Notes: a model not told the origin generated them from the letters alone. Counted from the first letter of the stretch, positions 45,730-60,119 are shown. The stretch is 64,000 bases of DNA from Poecilobothrus nobilitatus (GCA_947095535.1 OX352773.1:166544438-166608437); one strand, 5' to 3'. Made by a program: numbers and translations.

Positions 45730-48260
45730 TATAACATTATCTGTTCTCCCCTTCTAAAGAAGCACACTATACAAACACTGAAATGAAATATTCAAGAGGA
45801 AAAAAAAGTTTCTTTAATTTTCGGAGTACATATGGTGCAAGCAATCCTAAAAGATTTTCAAAACTAAAAGAAAAATAATATTATACTTTAAGAGAATTTC
45901 AAGGAATTTCAAATTAATGGTTAAAATAAATTTAAAATAATAAAAAAGGAATTATGACGCAAAATCAAAGTCTGTAGTACACAAAATGCAAATATAATTT
46001 TTTAATGCTTTTTTTTCAAAAAATAAAAAATAATGTTATTCATTTTATTTCATTTATTAAAAGTTTTATTTAATTAAAATCATTTTAATTTACTTAATAA
46101 AATAAATCATTATTATTATTTCGAAAATATTTTCAAAATTAAACTTTTTACATATACAATACATTATATTATATTTTGAACGTTACATTAAGGAATTCAA
46201 ATTTTTTGTGCACAATTCAAATCATCATGAAATTAAAATTTAAAAATTGAATTCCTGACAAAATCATGAAGCCTATATATAATTGCTCTGATTATAGGTT
46301 ATAATAAGAATTACTAACTTCTGATGAAATATTATTATATCGTATATACATAAAAGTTAATATTAAAACAATTCATATGATATATTATTACAGCTTCATA
46401 TAAAAGATAATAATAAAAATAAAAAAAAACTAAATTCCCCCGTTTTTTATTAGAGTTTTGAAACTGAACTGATCGGTAAATAAACAATAAAAATGATTTT
46501 AAATAAATATTTATCGCATAATGTTTAATAATAGTATAATATTAATAATCTAAATATTATAAATTATTAAAATTTTTAGTAACATAATATCTAATATTGA
46601 AACTTTTAAATTATAGTCCCTTTATGATAGCCTTTATGCATTTATAGACTTAAGTTTAAATCGAAAACAATTTATCGATAACCATATAAACTAATACCCA
46701 TATACATTACATAGTAATAGCATTTTCTATATTTTAATTTTTTTTTTTTTTTTCTTTTTTTTTAAATTCTCAATTTTAATTTTGCATAAGATCTATATTA
46801 TAAATTCATGTATGATCTAAAAACGTGATGATCTTTTTATGTCGTGATCTTCACAAGATTAAAAGCAAAAAAAAAAACAGAAATAAAAAACTTAGGATGA
46901 AAGAGATGAAAAAAATATTGAACTAACAAATTTTTTTTTTTTTCTTTTTGTTTTTCTTTTTTATTACATTATCGATTTATTTCTTGACAAAAAAAAAACT
47001 CCAAAAATTTCAATTTCAATCACTTGACTTCGAATTTTTTTGTTTTTTTTTTTTTGTTTTTTTTTTGGATCTCAGGAAATCAATGAAAGTTTCATAGGTA
47101 TGTAAATATATACTATGTACCTAAAAGTATCTCATGTAAAACATTATTTGATCCAAAAATAATTTGATTCATAAAATATACATATAGGTATATACATACA
47201 TATATCATATACCATCCTATACCACGTATCCTATATAATAGGTGTGATAATCGAGGAGTGATGAACATGGTGAAAATTAGAGTGTATTTTACAATACCTG
47301 TATACCTATAGTATTGTTTTTTTTTATTATTGATAATTATTAGTTTTTTTTGTTTTGTTTTTTTTTTTTTGTCAAAGTGAAGGGCTTAAAGTAATAAAAA
47401 AAAAAACAAATAAATGCGCAAAAAATTATGTTATATATACATTGATGAACAATACAGGTCTTATATTTTGAAAGAGCTTAAGGTATAATATATAGTTATA
47501 TATTAATACAAAACGCTTTGATATTGAACTGATATCGATCATTTAATCTTAATTTACACTTAATTCCATCTTTTTTTTTTTGTTTTTCTTCTTTTTTGTT
47601 TGTTTTTCTTTGTTTTATGTAAATCAAATTGTGATGTGAATGGTATGGCTGAAAAGTGCCCTGAGAAAAATTTAAAAATAACAATATTTAACTGCAGTCA
47701 AGTCAAGTGGTATAAGGTTTTGTTTTTTTCTTTTTTTCTTTCAGATTTTGCTTACTTTACTTATCGTTTGGTTTCCTAAGAAAAATTTCAATTTATAATG
47801 AATAGGTACGAATTTATAACATGCATATACATATGTATATATACAAATATATATATATGTAGGTATATTATACATTAGATACATGGGAATATTTTAATTT
47901 TTTTTTTTTTTATTTTAAAACACTTTAAAATCCTGATCCATTGATTAATGTTTGTTTCATGTTTTATAATACAGGTAGCAAAATATATGAATTTTTTTAT
48001 TTTTTTTTTTTTTTTTGGAAAATTGAAAAATTACATAAAATACTTTATTATTAATTTTGTATATAAATTAGAAAAAAAAAAAAAAATAATAATTCATGGT
48101 ATGGCAAAAAAAGGAATAAAAATTAAAAACTAAACAATATAATTTGTAATCAGTTTAATTATAAGTTAAATATTTTTATTAAAGTTCTTAAAATTTTCAA
48201 CATGCTTCAACATAAATTTTTTACACCAAAAAAAAAAAAAAAAAAACTTATTAACATAAA
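45730..48260. other. AT-rich DNA, no gene seen
   Basis: Long poly(T) runs (46740, 46930, 47040, 47340, 47890, 48000), TA/TG-rich stretches around 47160-47230 and 47820-47870, and no coding signature on either strand. Confidence 0.55.
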
Positions 48261-48267
48261 TTAAGAT

Positions 48268-48383
48268 TAATTTAGTTAGTGCAAGATATTAAACTACGCC
48301 CTGAATATAGAATATTGGAGGAAGAAGAAGAATTAGAAGTTAGTATAAAAGAAAAAGTGGAACCTTGGAATTCTGGCATATAA
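48268..48383 (+). other. Coding-like fragment of unknown origin
   Basis: A 37-codon frame bounded by TAG and TAA reads DIKLRPEYRILEEEEELEVS followed by IKEKVEPWNSGI. The charged, non-repetitive composition differs from the Phe/Ile/Lys frames that AT-rich DNA gives by chance. It may be a fragment of a captured gene, a retrocopy or an exon. No splice sites of good quality flank it and I do not recognise the family. Confidence 0.25.
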
Positions 48384-48579
48384 TACCTGCCATCAATATC
48401 TGACTAGCTTTTAGACAAAATATCTAAATAAGTTTCTTTTTAGTACGAAAAAATGTTCCGATAAACTTGTAAGATGAACAACATAATAAATACTGACAAA
48501 TTTAAGTTTAACAATTTCAAAACTTGATGATAGTCTAAATATCTTCATATATGCATATCGGAAAGCGTATCTAGCGAAT

Positions 48580-48705
48580 TAAAATCTTTTCTTTCAAAAT
48601 CTCGCGTGCTTTTATAAATTTCATTTTATAAAATCTTATGTGTCAAATCTCGTGCCGTCAAAATTTCAAAATCTCCTTCCTTCAAATCTCGCGTTTTCAC
48701 AATAT
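48580..48705 (+). repeat. Degenerate tandem repeat with TCAAATCTCGCG words
   Basis: TCAAAATCTCGCGTGCTTTT, GTCAAATCTCGTGCCGTCAA and TTCAAATCTCGCGTTTTCAC occur within 110 bases, with a weaker CAAAATCTCCTTCC between the last two. Confidence 0.6.
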
Positions 48706-48894
48706 TTTTAAAAAAAACTCACGAAAACTCAGAAATGCTAAAAAATACCAGAATTATTGGGAGTCAGTCTTTCTGTTCAAAAAAAAAAAATCTAGTATTA
48801 AAAAAGCCGAATAGCGAAAAAAGTTTAAAAATAAAATGTTGAAAAAAAATTTCGAATTTCTATGTTTAAAAAAGAGATGGTTATAAAATCAACT

Positions 48895-49275
48895 ATCATA
48901 TCATTACTGGGAATTTTAGAATTAGATATAAAATCAGAGTTCTAATAATTTGTTTATCGGGGGTTTGGGAATCTCATCCCCGTTTATTTTAAAAGTTTCT
49001 TTTTTCAATATGTATACGTAGAAAACATAACTATAGAGAGATTTTGGAGTGGTATTCAAAATCAGGGTATTCGCTTTTTCCAGAATATTTATATTATTTA
49101 TATTCTAAATTAGGAAAGATTTTAGAGTTGGATTTAAAGGCATGGTTAAACGCTTTTGCAGAATATTTATATGTATATGTGAGATTCTGAACTAGGAGGG
49201 GTTTGAGAGTTCAGTTGTATATGCAACATTAATTTAAATTGAAAAATTTTTTGTGAAATTTTTTTTGTAGAAATT
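48895..49275 (+). repeat. Dispersed repeat R1, longest copy
   Basis: At least three units: GGGAATTTTAGAATTAGAT with AAAATCAGAGTTCTAATAAT and GGGGGTTTGGGAATC; then GATTTTGGAGTGGTATTCAA with TTTTTCCAGAATATTTATA; then GATTTTAGAGTTGGATTTAA with TTTTGCAGAATATTTATATG and a TGAACTAGGAGGGG end. It finishes with the TTTTTTGGATTTTCATACCC box also seen in the 4.8-kb copy. Confidence 0.8.
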
Positions 49276-49279
49276 TTAT

Positions 49280-52200
49280 TTTTTGGATTTTCATACCCAT
49301 CCAACCTATTTGTACTATACTTATACATCATCATTGTACTATATTTATACATTATCATTCATCTCCTTAATAATCATCTACAAAAAAGTTATTGAAAAAC
49401 TTTTCGTTTTTCCAGTCTCTCTGTTTTATTATTAATACAATGAGAACTTAATTTTTTTGTTCTTTTCATATATTATTAATAACAGGAAGCGCTTTTCGAT
49501 TCTCTTAAATTTTCCATTTTCTCTTAAAAAGAAGTTATCTTACAGAGAGAAAGACAGTTAGAAAGGTCTATTAATGTACACTTAGATCAGTTTAGCCCCG
49601 TTCTGATTCCTTAGATCTGCATTCTTCTATTTAAAACATTATGAGTATTTTACAAATTGAGAAAATTCAAGAAGAACTGCTTCAGGGCCTCCTTCTTTTA
49701 AATTCATAAATCGGACGATTGATTCATATTTTGTTTTCATCTTTTCAACTTTTCTAAAAATCTTTTGAAAGAAATGTGAACCTTCTGTTATGACTACCGG
49801 AAAATTTATTACATTTGATTTAATTAATTTCTTTTGATTTCATATCTACGAAATTTTTATATTATTTCATAACTCATTATGAAGTTATTTTTATTACATA
49901 AGTGTTTAGAAATAAATTGAACAGACCATTAACTATATAAGAACACATAAAGTAAATCCGCTCTTCCTTCCTCAATATTACAAAATTCAATAAAATTCAA
50001 CAAAAAAAAAAAAAAAAAAAAACCCCTTAACTTTTAAAATACAAATATGTGTTTATAATTTCCGCTTAAATTTTTTTTAATGATCATAAAAATTATTTCA
50101 AAATCAAGAACAAAGGGAAATTATTATTTAATGTTGATTAAAACTGGTGATACCATTTATTTTAACTATTTATTATAGGCCTTTGCAAAATACTTTTTTA
50201 AACTTAATGTTTCCAAATCCATTTAATTGCTTTAATTCGAGTGGTTAACAGTTGCAAAATTTTATTGTTTTCCTCAATTTTCTTATCTTCAATCATGAAC
50301 CGAATAATTGGTTCAATGCATATAAATTTATAAATTCATAACTTATATAAAATATTTTAATTAATAAAAAATATATATGTATTAAAACAATATAGTCTAC
50401 AAAATTAAAATTTTTAATTAAAATTTAATTAATCATTCAAACTGAGATTACAAACTGGATATGATTATTGAAATATTGTATATATAGCCAAAATTAACTA
50501 CCCACTAATTAAAAAAAAAATGGAATATTAAAAAAAATTAATAGATTTTGGTTATATCATTAATCATTCATCACATAACAACACTTCGATACGATTGTGA
50601 AAAAAGTAATTTATTCTACTCAAATAATTTGGACAATTCATTTGCCAAAAATACCAAATTTTACAAATCAACAGCACCCATTACTTAATAAAAAAATAAA
50701 TTTATGTTGTAAAAAATTTCAATATGCTGTAAAAAATTTCAAAATTTTGGAATAAAACCTACATTCACAAACCGAAAATAATTTTAATGTTAACATTAGC
50801 GCAAGAAAATATTAAATTTATCGCAGTTTGGTTATCTTTGATTACAGAATCAGAGATGATAGAGTGAGGAATGCTTTAGAAATTTATTAAAGAACCATTC
50901 TTTAAAAAAACAATAGCCGTCATCAATATACTCTTATTTAAATATCTTTTTTTATGAGCAAACCACGAATTTTCTTTTTTAAATTTCCAAAATTCATTGG
51001 AATTGCCGGAAAACTGCTTATATTCAACAGGAATTTTAGTTATAGATTTCATTATTAGAGATTTCATAGATTAGAGAAAAAAAAATTGTTTAATTTCAAT
51101 TTTGTAAGATACTTTACACAGATTTTATCTTAGATGATGATGTAGAAATCTTATTTTAGATGATGACATAGAGGTCGAGGAACATTATAAAGATCCATAT
51201 AAATGTCTTTTTATGATTTCTTTGCACAGTTAAATATTCTCTTAGTTCTTAACCGAAAATTATTATATTTTTGCATTTTTAATAATTTTCTTTCAAAAAA
51301 ACAAAAAAAAAAAAATTTAGTAAACCAGCGTTTTTTATTTAAAAATACGTCATTAATAGAGTTATAATAGAGTCAAGTTTTGAAAAAATTTACTTTGTTT
51401 CAATTTTAGAAGAAACTTTACACGTATATTTAACATACGGATAACCATGGACCAGATCCGTAAAAATCACTAAAATATACATACATATCTGATTATCTAC
51501 ATACATATATAGGGATCTAAGATCTATAAAAAATCTCTTTAAAATTTCCATATTTCCTATAGTTTTTTTCTATTATTTTTCCTAAGGGAAGTGGGAATCT
51601 TCCAAAGACACCAAAAATTTCCCCTTGGTAGTGTCAGACTCTTACTGACTAGACCTACCTCCCCCTTTAGCCAATATAATGGTTTGAAACCCTTATCCTT
51701 CCTTAGTCGAATAACATTATATTCTTGTATTTTTATTAATTTTGCTTATATGAGAAGAATAAGAAATATATAAGAAAATTTGCAACATATATACCTTTGT
51801 TTTATTAAAAGTATGAGTGAGTTTAAATATCTAATCTGTTCTAATTATGCCGGAGAAATAATTCCTTTTTTCAATGTCTATCAATCATGCGATTGAGCGG
51901 ATCGTGATTTTTGAGACTGTACTTAGAAATTTTTAAGAATTAAAAATGAGTCTCGTTGTTGGATGATCTTTTATAATCTAATATTTTGAATGATTCCTCT
52001 TAATCATAATACTCTTACAACTTCGATTTTTAACAACAACTTTAGATTTTATAAAATTGAATCACACATCTTTAACGTCTGTATGATTATACATAACACT
52101 TCGCGACACGATCACTTAACGGTTAAAAACAAACAAATTAACTTTTGTTAGTACTAGGAACTGAGTTTTATGAATATACAGATTTCAAATAAATCAATAT

Positions 52201-53035
52201 GTTGGTGATTTTCTTTTTTTTCACCTTTGAATAGAAATATTTTAAATAATTAAACAATAAAAAAATATAATATCTATAAAAATTCAATTTTTTTTTTTCA
52301 TTATAAATAATTGGCTTGATGTCTTTTCATATCTACTTCAATTTTTTTTTTAGAAGTTAATTTGATTAACAATAGAAAATAAACAAAAACAATTTTGATG
52401 ATGATCAAATATTTGTGCGAATAGGTCAGTTAGGTCGTGTCTCCTCTTTTATACATATAATAAAGTGTTTTTTTTTTTTTTATTAAATTGAATGATATTA
52501 CAATGCATCTTATGTTGAATTGAGTTAAAATTGATAAGTTTGTACAAACATGCAACAACAAATGATTTTTTTTATTTGTTTGTTACATGCAAACATTTTT
52601 AATCATTCAATCTGTCAAAAACAAAAAAAAAGAAGGAAAATAACTAAAATACATAATAGGTATTTATGTTTATATATGTTTTTACTTTTTGAAAAGTAAC
52701 TGATGACACATTAAATATTCATATTTTAAAATTTGAAACTTAACTAACCATAGTTTTTTAAGTCATTATTGAAAGTGATCATTTGTGTAATTTATGTTAA
52801 AAAAAATAAAAATAAAAAACAGTTACATAATATATACAAAGAAAGTCTATAAGGCATCATAGAGTGTTCGTAATAGTTTGCAATGGTTACTTGCTCCATC
52901 TACTATAGTTTTACGATAGAGTCCTACTGTAAGTTCTACTATACAATCTACTATACTTTTGGTTAAGCAAGGTGCGTGGTTCTTTGAAAAGTAAAAAGTA
53001 TAAAGCATATGAAATAACCTTAAAATAAAACAAGA
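49280..53035. other. AT-rich DNA, no gene seen
   Basis: Near 49560-49640 a stretch (TACACTTAGATCAGTTTAGC) resembles the start of R4 as seen near 58870. Elsewhere there are only AT-rich runs and short frames without recognisable content (50876-51067, 51591-51773). Confidence 0.45.
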
Positions 53036-53039
53036 TAAT

Positions 53040-53370
53040 AAAAATGATTTGTTTAGTAAACGAACGATATTGAATTTAGAACTAATATTTAGTTCACCAG
53101 TTTTACTTTCGTTTAACTGGTTTAAATCTATGAAGGTAGGTACTTATCTACTGGCCTAAAAGATTTTCAGGCTGATTCTAGCTAGCCCAGATATAAAAGA
53201 AAATGTGATGTAGTGTCTCCTGCATTCCTCCCTACTTGCGTCCTCTACATGTATGTTGTAAAGAATTGTTATCCTGGCTGCATAAGTTCAATTGGATCAG
53301 TAACTCGTAATTATCACTACTGCTCTAACAGTGTTTACACGAGTATAGGTTAGTAGTTCTTTCCTTCTTT
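53040..53370 (-). pseudogene. LINE retrotransposon fragment, C-terminal end (inverted copy)
   Basis: Minus-strand readings in mixed frames include GRNAGDTTSHFLLY, SGLARISLKIF and VPTFIDLNQLNESKTGEL. The last aligns with VPIFLDINQLSESKIG of the copy at 26480-26760, and the DNA also aligns (GTGTTTACA..GTATAGGTTA at one end). This is the zinc-knuckle and tail region after RNase H. Stops in all frames show that it is dead. Confidence 0.55.
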
Positions 53371-53374
53371 TTTC

Positions 53375-56300
53375 CTTAAAAGTTGACCATATTTTTCTTC
53401 ATCACGTTACTTAAACTACCCCACTTTCATTTTGCAATTTTTGATAAAATATGCAAAGAAGTATATACTGTATTTATTTTAGAATCATACTCTCTCTATG
53501 TCTTATTAATTTGTTTGTTCGTTCGTTACCTTAATTTTGATGTGCCCTGACATCCATAAAAAAGTAATTTCAAAATTTCTATTTAATCGACGGAGTTCTT
53601 TGTCATATTATTCATTTCATATTTTGGATGTGATTTTATGCAGATTCCGAATCAATAGTTTTGATCCCCATATAACTATCATTACAGATGGCAATCTTGC
53701 CACAAAATATATATATATTTTTAATTACCTATTTTTTATTTCTATACATACTCAGAAATGTTCCAATTTATTTTAATTTTATGATTTTAACTATACGTTA
53801 ATTAATTGATGATAAAATCCAAAATCAAAAGCTGAAAAATTTTTTGAACAATTGAACACCATACTACATTATGTCAAGATTCTACAATAAATCCCGATTA
53901 AGTTATTTCACTGTTGAATTAAAATGAAATTCATTTGAATTAAGTTATTTAATTTTTTATATTAGATACTTTGAAATTTATTTTCTACCATATATTCTTT
54001 CTCAATAATCCCATATATGACAAATTAATATCATAATAACATTTTTAAAGTTTAAAATACAATCACTATACATACAAACTGGAAGAACTAAGAATTAAGT
54101 AAACTATTTAACATTTTTTTTAACTAAATTAAATATGTACCTAAATTTCAATTAAAATTCCAAGATTTATTTAAAAAAAAAAAATTCCATTAAAACTACC
54201 TACAAACAAACAAACAACCAAAAATAACCAAAAATAACCAAAAAAAAAAAAGAAAATTAAACCAAATTTTTTTGGTATTTATATTTGACCATCGAATCAT
54301 AATACACTTATAGTAACTAATAAATAAAAAAAAAAAAATAAAAATGCTTTAAAGTTGATTCATAAACATGGAAAATGATTATAATAGAATGGAAAACACA
54401 AAAAAAAAAAAAAACAAATATCCAAAATGACCAAAACAAAATGATCATAAAGATTCACTTTCACCAGAGATAGTTTTAATAATTTACTCAAAATGTGTTG
54501 TATATCTACTGACTGAATAGTGAATACTGATGCCTAAAATGATAATAATATAATAATTGTGGTGGTTTTTAATAACTCTGATTGTATTGGTTTGAGTGAT
54601 GATGAAAACAATTTTACTTTTTAATTTTTTTTTTTTTTTTTTTGTTTTGTGTTTGTTCAAAAAAATGACGATTATAATATGATTGTTAATAATGATAACA
54701 ATATTATAATGTTGATTATGATAATAATGATTATAAATGATTATAAAATGATGTTAATACAAATGACGTTGGACACTTGCTTATAATAAGTTCATATTAA
54801 AAAATCAATACTGTCAATGTCGTCTTCTTGTCAAAAAAAAAATTTTTTTTTTGTTTTTTTTTATGATGATATTTTTCATTGTTTCATACAAAATAATGTA
54901 TTGATTACAATTTTAAAATATGAATGTTCTTTTTTCTCTTTCTAACATTTTGTTTTCTATCTTTATTGTTTCTTAAAGAATTTTTTTTTTTTTTTTCTGT
55001 TTATTAATTGAAATTTGACTTTTCTATAAAACTAGCTATAGACCAAAAAAAAAAGGAACCTATCTCAATTATTGAACTGAGTTATTCAGACTTTTTATTT
55101 GATTACAGGTAAGTTTTTAATTGTTAAGCATTGCTTTCATTGATAACTGCTAAGTTATTGAAAACCCAATAAGAAATAATTTTTTTTTTTTTTAATAAAT
55201 TTTTTTATTTAATTTAAAATTAAATAATAATGAAGAAAAAAACGCCACTTTTTTATTTTTAACACAATTCAATTTGAAAGAAGTTAAAACTTTAAGAGAA
55301 AATGAAAGTAAAAAAAAAAAAAAAAATTACAAGAAAGAAAAAGAAAAACGGTGTTACAAGATTTATAAAAATAAAAACAAAAATAAAAATCAGCACAATT
55401 TTTATGTAAGTCGATGTCCTTTAAAAATAAGTGGTAAATAATATGAAAGTTTTTGTTGTTTTTGTTTTTTTTGGTTTATATATGGTTTTGTGCTACAACG
55501 TACAAATATCTTTAATACTACGAAAAAATTCAAGTTTTTTTTTATTTAAAAAACAAAAAAACAAAACAAAACTAAACTGGAAACAATGCATTGGAATCTT
55601 AAATTTTGGTAAAAATTTCACCGATGACCCATAAAGGAAAAAAAATAATACGGAAAAATCAAAATTTACAATCAATGTCAAAAAAAAATACTTTAGTAAG
55701 GAACAAAAAATGCGTTATAAGAAATTTGAAACATTGCTTCATAAATATAATATTTATTTATTTATTTTTTTAAAGGTACCGGGGCGCATAAATCTACCAG
55801 GTAGTTATAATAACCCCTGTTTCCAATTTGATATATAATAGAATTAAAAATATATTTTTTCTTTGACACCACTCAAAAAATAGTTCTGATTGAGAAGTCA
55901 AATAATGTAAAATCACTTTGAAATAAAGAATTCCTGTTCATATTAATTTTTAATTGTTGATAAATGTTGTGCTTATTACGTACAAGTGTCACATTTTCTA
56001 TCACATCCTAAAGAATTGAGGTGATTTGGTATTAAAATAGTCACAAAATGACTCAAAAAAAAAAAAAAAATACTCAAAAGCTGAACAGTATTCACTTTAA
56101 TCTTTTTTGTGACAAGGCATATATCTTAAATTTTATATTAATTATTTTGTCATTTAATTTTTCGAAAATGTAAATAAAGCCTACCATTTATGGCTTTAAA
56201 AGCTTTAAAATATTTTAAACAAGACATTTATTTTAAAAGCGCACATTTTCCAAAAAACAATAAAAATGGATTATTGGATTATGAGTAGCAACAAAACTTG

Positions 56301-56495
56301 TGCTTTGTGATTCTAATTTTTGTTAAAATTTTATATAGGCATTAAAAAAGATTGTGAAAAATCAAGGGGCACTTTCTTCAATTTCAAAAAAAATTCTTAT
56401 AAGAAAAATATAATGTTGAAGCTTTAGTTTTTGCGTTCTACTTTAAAAAGAATTTGTATAAGATGCTTAAGTTGTCTAAAATAGTACATTTTGAA
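53375..56495. other. AT-rich DNA, no gene seen
   Basis: Contains poly(A/T) runs and ATTATAATG-type imperfect repeats near 54660-54750. A less biased patch at 55775-55830 (GGTACCGGGGCGCATAAATC) may be transposon-derived. No coding signature. Confidence 0.5.
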
Positions 56496-56539
56496 TTTTT
56501 GTACCATAGGAAGGTATAGACGGTAATTTACACTAGTTC

Positions 56540-56935
56540 TGAAAAATCTTAATTCTTCTTTCAAAATTATTGAAATTCTATCTCAAAGTGTTTGAAAGAG
56601 ATATGAAGGAAACAAAATATTAGAAAATATTTTGTTTTCATATAACGGTAAATTTAAATATTAAATTGCAAAAATTATATAATTTTGATATAGACCCTAT
56701 TGACCGTCCCGTCATTTGGCGTTTTTTGATGGAAGAAATGTTAAACAGAACCTGAAATATACGACTACTAAAAATTTTATGAGCTTTCGTAATGGATGCA
56801 GCTACATACAAAAGTTGTTTTACAATATTAATTTTTTTAAGAGATTTTTCCATATGGTTAAAATTTCAATGTTTTATCTTAAACCGTTTAGAAGCTTTGT
56901 TTAAACAGACGGACGGACAGACAGACCTTATTAAA
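56540..56935 (+). repeat. Dispersed repeat R2, copy 3
   Basis: TTCTTCTTTCAAAATTATTG, GAGATATGAAGGAAACAAAA, ATATAACGGTAAATTTAAAT and a final CAGACGGACGGACAGACAGA. It matches copy 1 in its first half and copy 2 in its second half, so it shows the full unit of about 390 bp. The small frames on both strands here are not genes. Confidence 0.8.
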
Positions 56936-56939
56936 AATG

Positions 56940-58845
56940 TATTAAAATGACTTAATATTTTTTTTTACTTTAAATCTGCTAATTCCAATAGATTAAAATT
57001 ATTTCTAAAACATTTTCTTTTAGTTTCATAAGAAATTTCCTTTTCATAGTCACTAATCACTAAAAAAAATGTACTTAACAAAACCAAATTTGAAAATACA
57101 TACATATTTTTATGCAATAATATTAGTAAACGTCAAAGATATTAAGCGGTAATTTTATTATATCAAAAACATGTATTTTGTATTTTGTAAACATACAGTC
57201 ATGCTTTTAAATGAGCCAATTCTATATATTGAGTCACTTTTTAGTTTTTGTTTGTTGGATTAGATTGAAAAAGAATTAGATTTTACAGATTAGAGTTAGA
57301 TTTGTTAGACATTTTGAAATACAATCTCTAACAAATATAAGAATTTTACCGTTTCAAAATTATTTTTATTTATTTGTATTTTTGGTAAAACCTGGTAAAA
57401 CTTATGTTCAATGCTAAAGTTCATTCTAATACAAATTTCTCAATAATTTTAAGTAAAGTTTAAATCATTATATGATTAAATTTTTTATATTTTTAATAAT
57501 GTTTTCATCTTTGAAGAATCTTTACAGAAAATACTAAATCAATTTACTTTATCATAATGTGAAAATATTTTAAAATATTTTTTCACATTTCATCAGTTTT
57601 CTATCAAAATAATATAAGTTATATCTGTATAGGTATAATAAAATAAAATTCTCTATATAAATCTTTTTAAAAGTTAATTTTCTAATTAAATTATTACACA
57701 TTACATATATTATAATATATCTATACATATACATATATATATATATTATATACATATTATAACCTATAAAATAAATCTTCCGCGATCTTTTATACATTTT
57801 ACTCTTTAACTCTTATGTAATATTAAAATAAAAGATTTTATTTCTTTTTTTTATTTTTTTTTTTTTTGTAAATTTATAACCCTTTTTTGTGTAAATCTCA
57901 TTTGAATTCAAATTAAATTTAAGTTTTAAATTAAAAAAAGAAAAGAAAAACATAAAACTAAGATCTATAAATCAATCCTGATTTGTAACACTGACTTAAA
58001 AATTTTCTTTTTTTATTTTTTTTGTTGTTTTTTTTTTTTTTTTATTAAATTTAAAAGTACGTATTCATATATGTACTTTTTAATTGAATGTAATTACAAG
58101 TTTATGATCTAATATTAAAAAATTAAATTTTCCCATAAAAATTTTTTTTTCCTTTTTTTTTTCAAATTTTCCTTTTCAGTTTTTTATTTTAACAATGACA
58201 TTTGCATACTAATACGGAAATAATATCGAAATTTATTTTAAATGGCAAAATTTAAATTTTTTCTCACCATTGTTGTAATGATGTTGTTACAGTTTTTTTT
58301 TTTTTCCGATAATTAAAAGACATGATAATATAAAATTTATTGTTTTATTTTATTGCGCATAAATAATGCAATTAAAAATTGTTTTTGATTTTATATAACA
58401 GTAATTAGTACATATGTATATTAAAAATAACTCATCTTCACTCATAAGTTTGTTTCTTTAAGAATGGTTAGTTTACATTCTGTTCTACAAGTTTGTGTTC
58501 GTTTACTTTTGTCGTACCATTGATTTCATGGCTAGTGCTTTACTGTTAGTTTATTGTTGCAAAATTCAGAAATTAATCCATCTATAAGGTGTTTTTCTAT
58601 AATATATATAATCCGTTCAAGAAAAAAAAAATTTAAGGATTCTAAATGCTTTATCTTCCCTTGCTTTTAAAAAAATATTTTTTTTCTTCAATTGCTTAAA
58701 ATCATAAACCTAATATTAATTTTTTTTAATTTAAAAAAAAAAACAAAAACTGCAAGCGTCACTAAAGAAATTTCCAATTGAAATATACAGTTTAAAATTT
58801 TGAATTTAAATTGAAGAGTACATAAGAATTGATGACTCAATTTAG
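56940..58845. other. AT-rich DNA, no gene seen
   Basis: TA-rich microsatellite-like sequence at 57710-57760 and several poly(T) runs. The Tyr/Ile-rich frame at 57570-57797 follows from the TA repeat. Confidence 0.55.
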
Positions 58846-58849
58846 GAAG

Positions 58850-59300
58850 GTAGATAGATAGAAGGGGGCAGCACACTTAGGCCAGTTTAAACCTGTTATA
58901 ATACCCTAGATCACTTTTTCTGATAATTAAACCATTGAGAACTTATTACGAAACACTGTGAATCGATTAAGTTCACCTGCGACAAATCGAAAAGATTTTT
59001 GAAGAAGAATTCCCTTCTTTTGTTGTTTATTCATTTTTTTTTTCTTTTTATAGCAAGAGTCGGATATTTATATAATAGGTGAAAGATTGATTCCTTTTCT
59101 ACTTCATTTTTGCAGATTCAGCAAAAGTTATATGAGGGATGTTCTAACCTTCTGGTTTATTTGCTGATCGGAGAGTGTTTCGCAAACTTCTATGATATTA
59201 TAGATATTGCGGTGATTTAGCAATAGAATTCTAGTTGATCGTTTAAGATCTAACATAGACCAGGTCCAGGTTCAAGTCATAGCCACAGCGCAATTATTAA
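58850..59300 (+). repeat. Dispersed repeat R4, copy 2
   Basis: This shares with 5555-5875 the words AAACACTGTGAATCGATTAA, a GACAAATCGAAA block and ATCGTTTAAGATCTAACATA followed by GACCAGG, in the same order. It starts with GGCAGCACACTTAGGCCAGT, which is weakly echoed at 49570. The two R4 copies lie 53 kb apart in the same orientation. Confidence 0.7.
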
Positions 59301-60119
59301 TAGAAAATCACTTACGATTTGTGAGTATATTGCAGACTTGTTATTAGGACCAATATATTTGCGAGTTTTAATAGAAATCCCGAAGTTCTCCTTTCCTCGA
59401 AAAATTTCCTAGCAAGTAATAAATGAACTTACCATTTGTTGTTGAACTCAGAATTTATTGATATCTACCTACAGATCTCATGAATATTAGATTCAATATA
59501 TACTCTTAGTCAATTAATCATAGGAAAATTTAAAATCACAGAAGTTTCAAATCATTTAGATGAAAACTTAAATTTAAAATACAAATATGTATGTGAAAAC
59601 TGAAAATAATAAATTGTTTTACTATACAGTAAAATTGTACTCTGCTATGCTTTTAGTATCAAACTATTAAAAAAAAAAAAACTAAAAAAATACCTTGTCC
59701 ATATCTTAATTAACAGTGTTTTTTCCTGTTAATTGTTAGTAATTGCATGCATTTTTAATGAATGAATCAACATAACAGTAAACCTATCTCAAACAAACAA
59801 TAAAAATAAAGATCAATCCAAATCACATTAAAAACTTTTGACCCTTATTTAAACAAAACAAAAAATCCAAATTCTTTATATGTATAAATATCTGTTAAAA
59901 AAAAAACATCAGTCAAATGAAAGTTTTTTTTTTTTTTTTTACTTTTCAGTTATTCATTAGTATTCCATTAATAGCTTTAAAATAATGCTGAAGTGAAAAT
60001 GTTCACCTTGAAGACTTTTTAACTCACCTTAAAAATTCACCTGGTTTTTTTTTGTTTTTTTAGAGCAAACAAAAAGAAAAACAATGAAAAAAACAATCGA
60101 TAAAATATTATTGTGATAA

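Noticed and set aside
59427..59435. ATG followed directly by GTAAGT (minus strand) as first exon of the secreted protein
   Set aside because: It would supply Met in phase 0, but the signal peptide would be only about 13 residues, the distance is 42 kb and nothing else supports an exon. A similar ATG|GTAAG at about 32800-32806 is equally possible, so neither was called.
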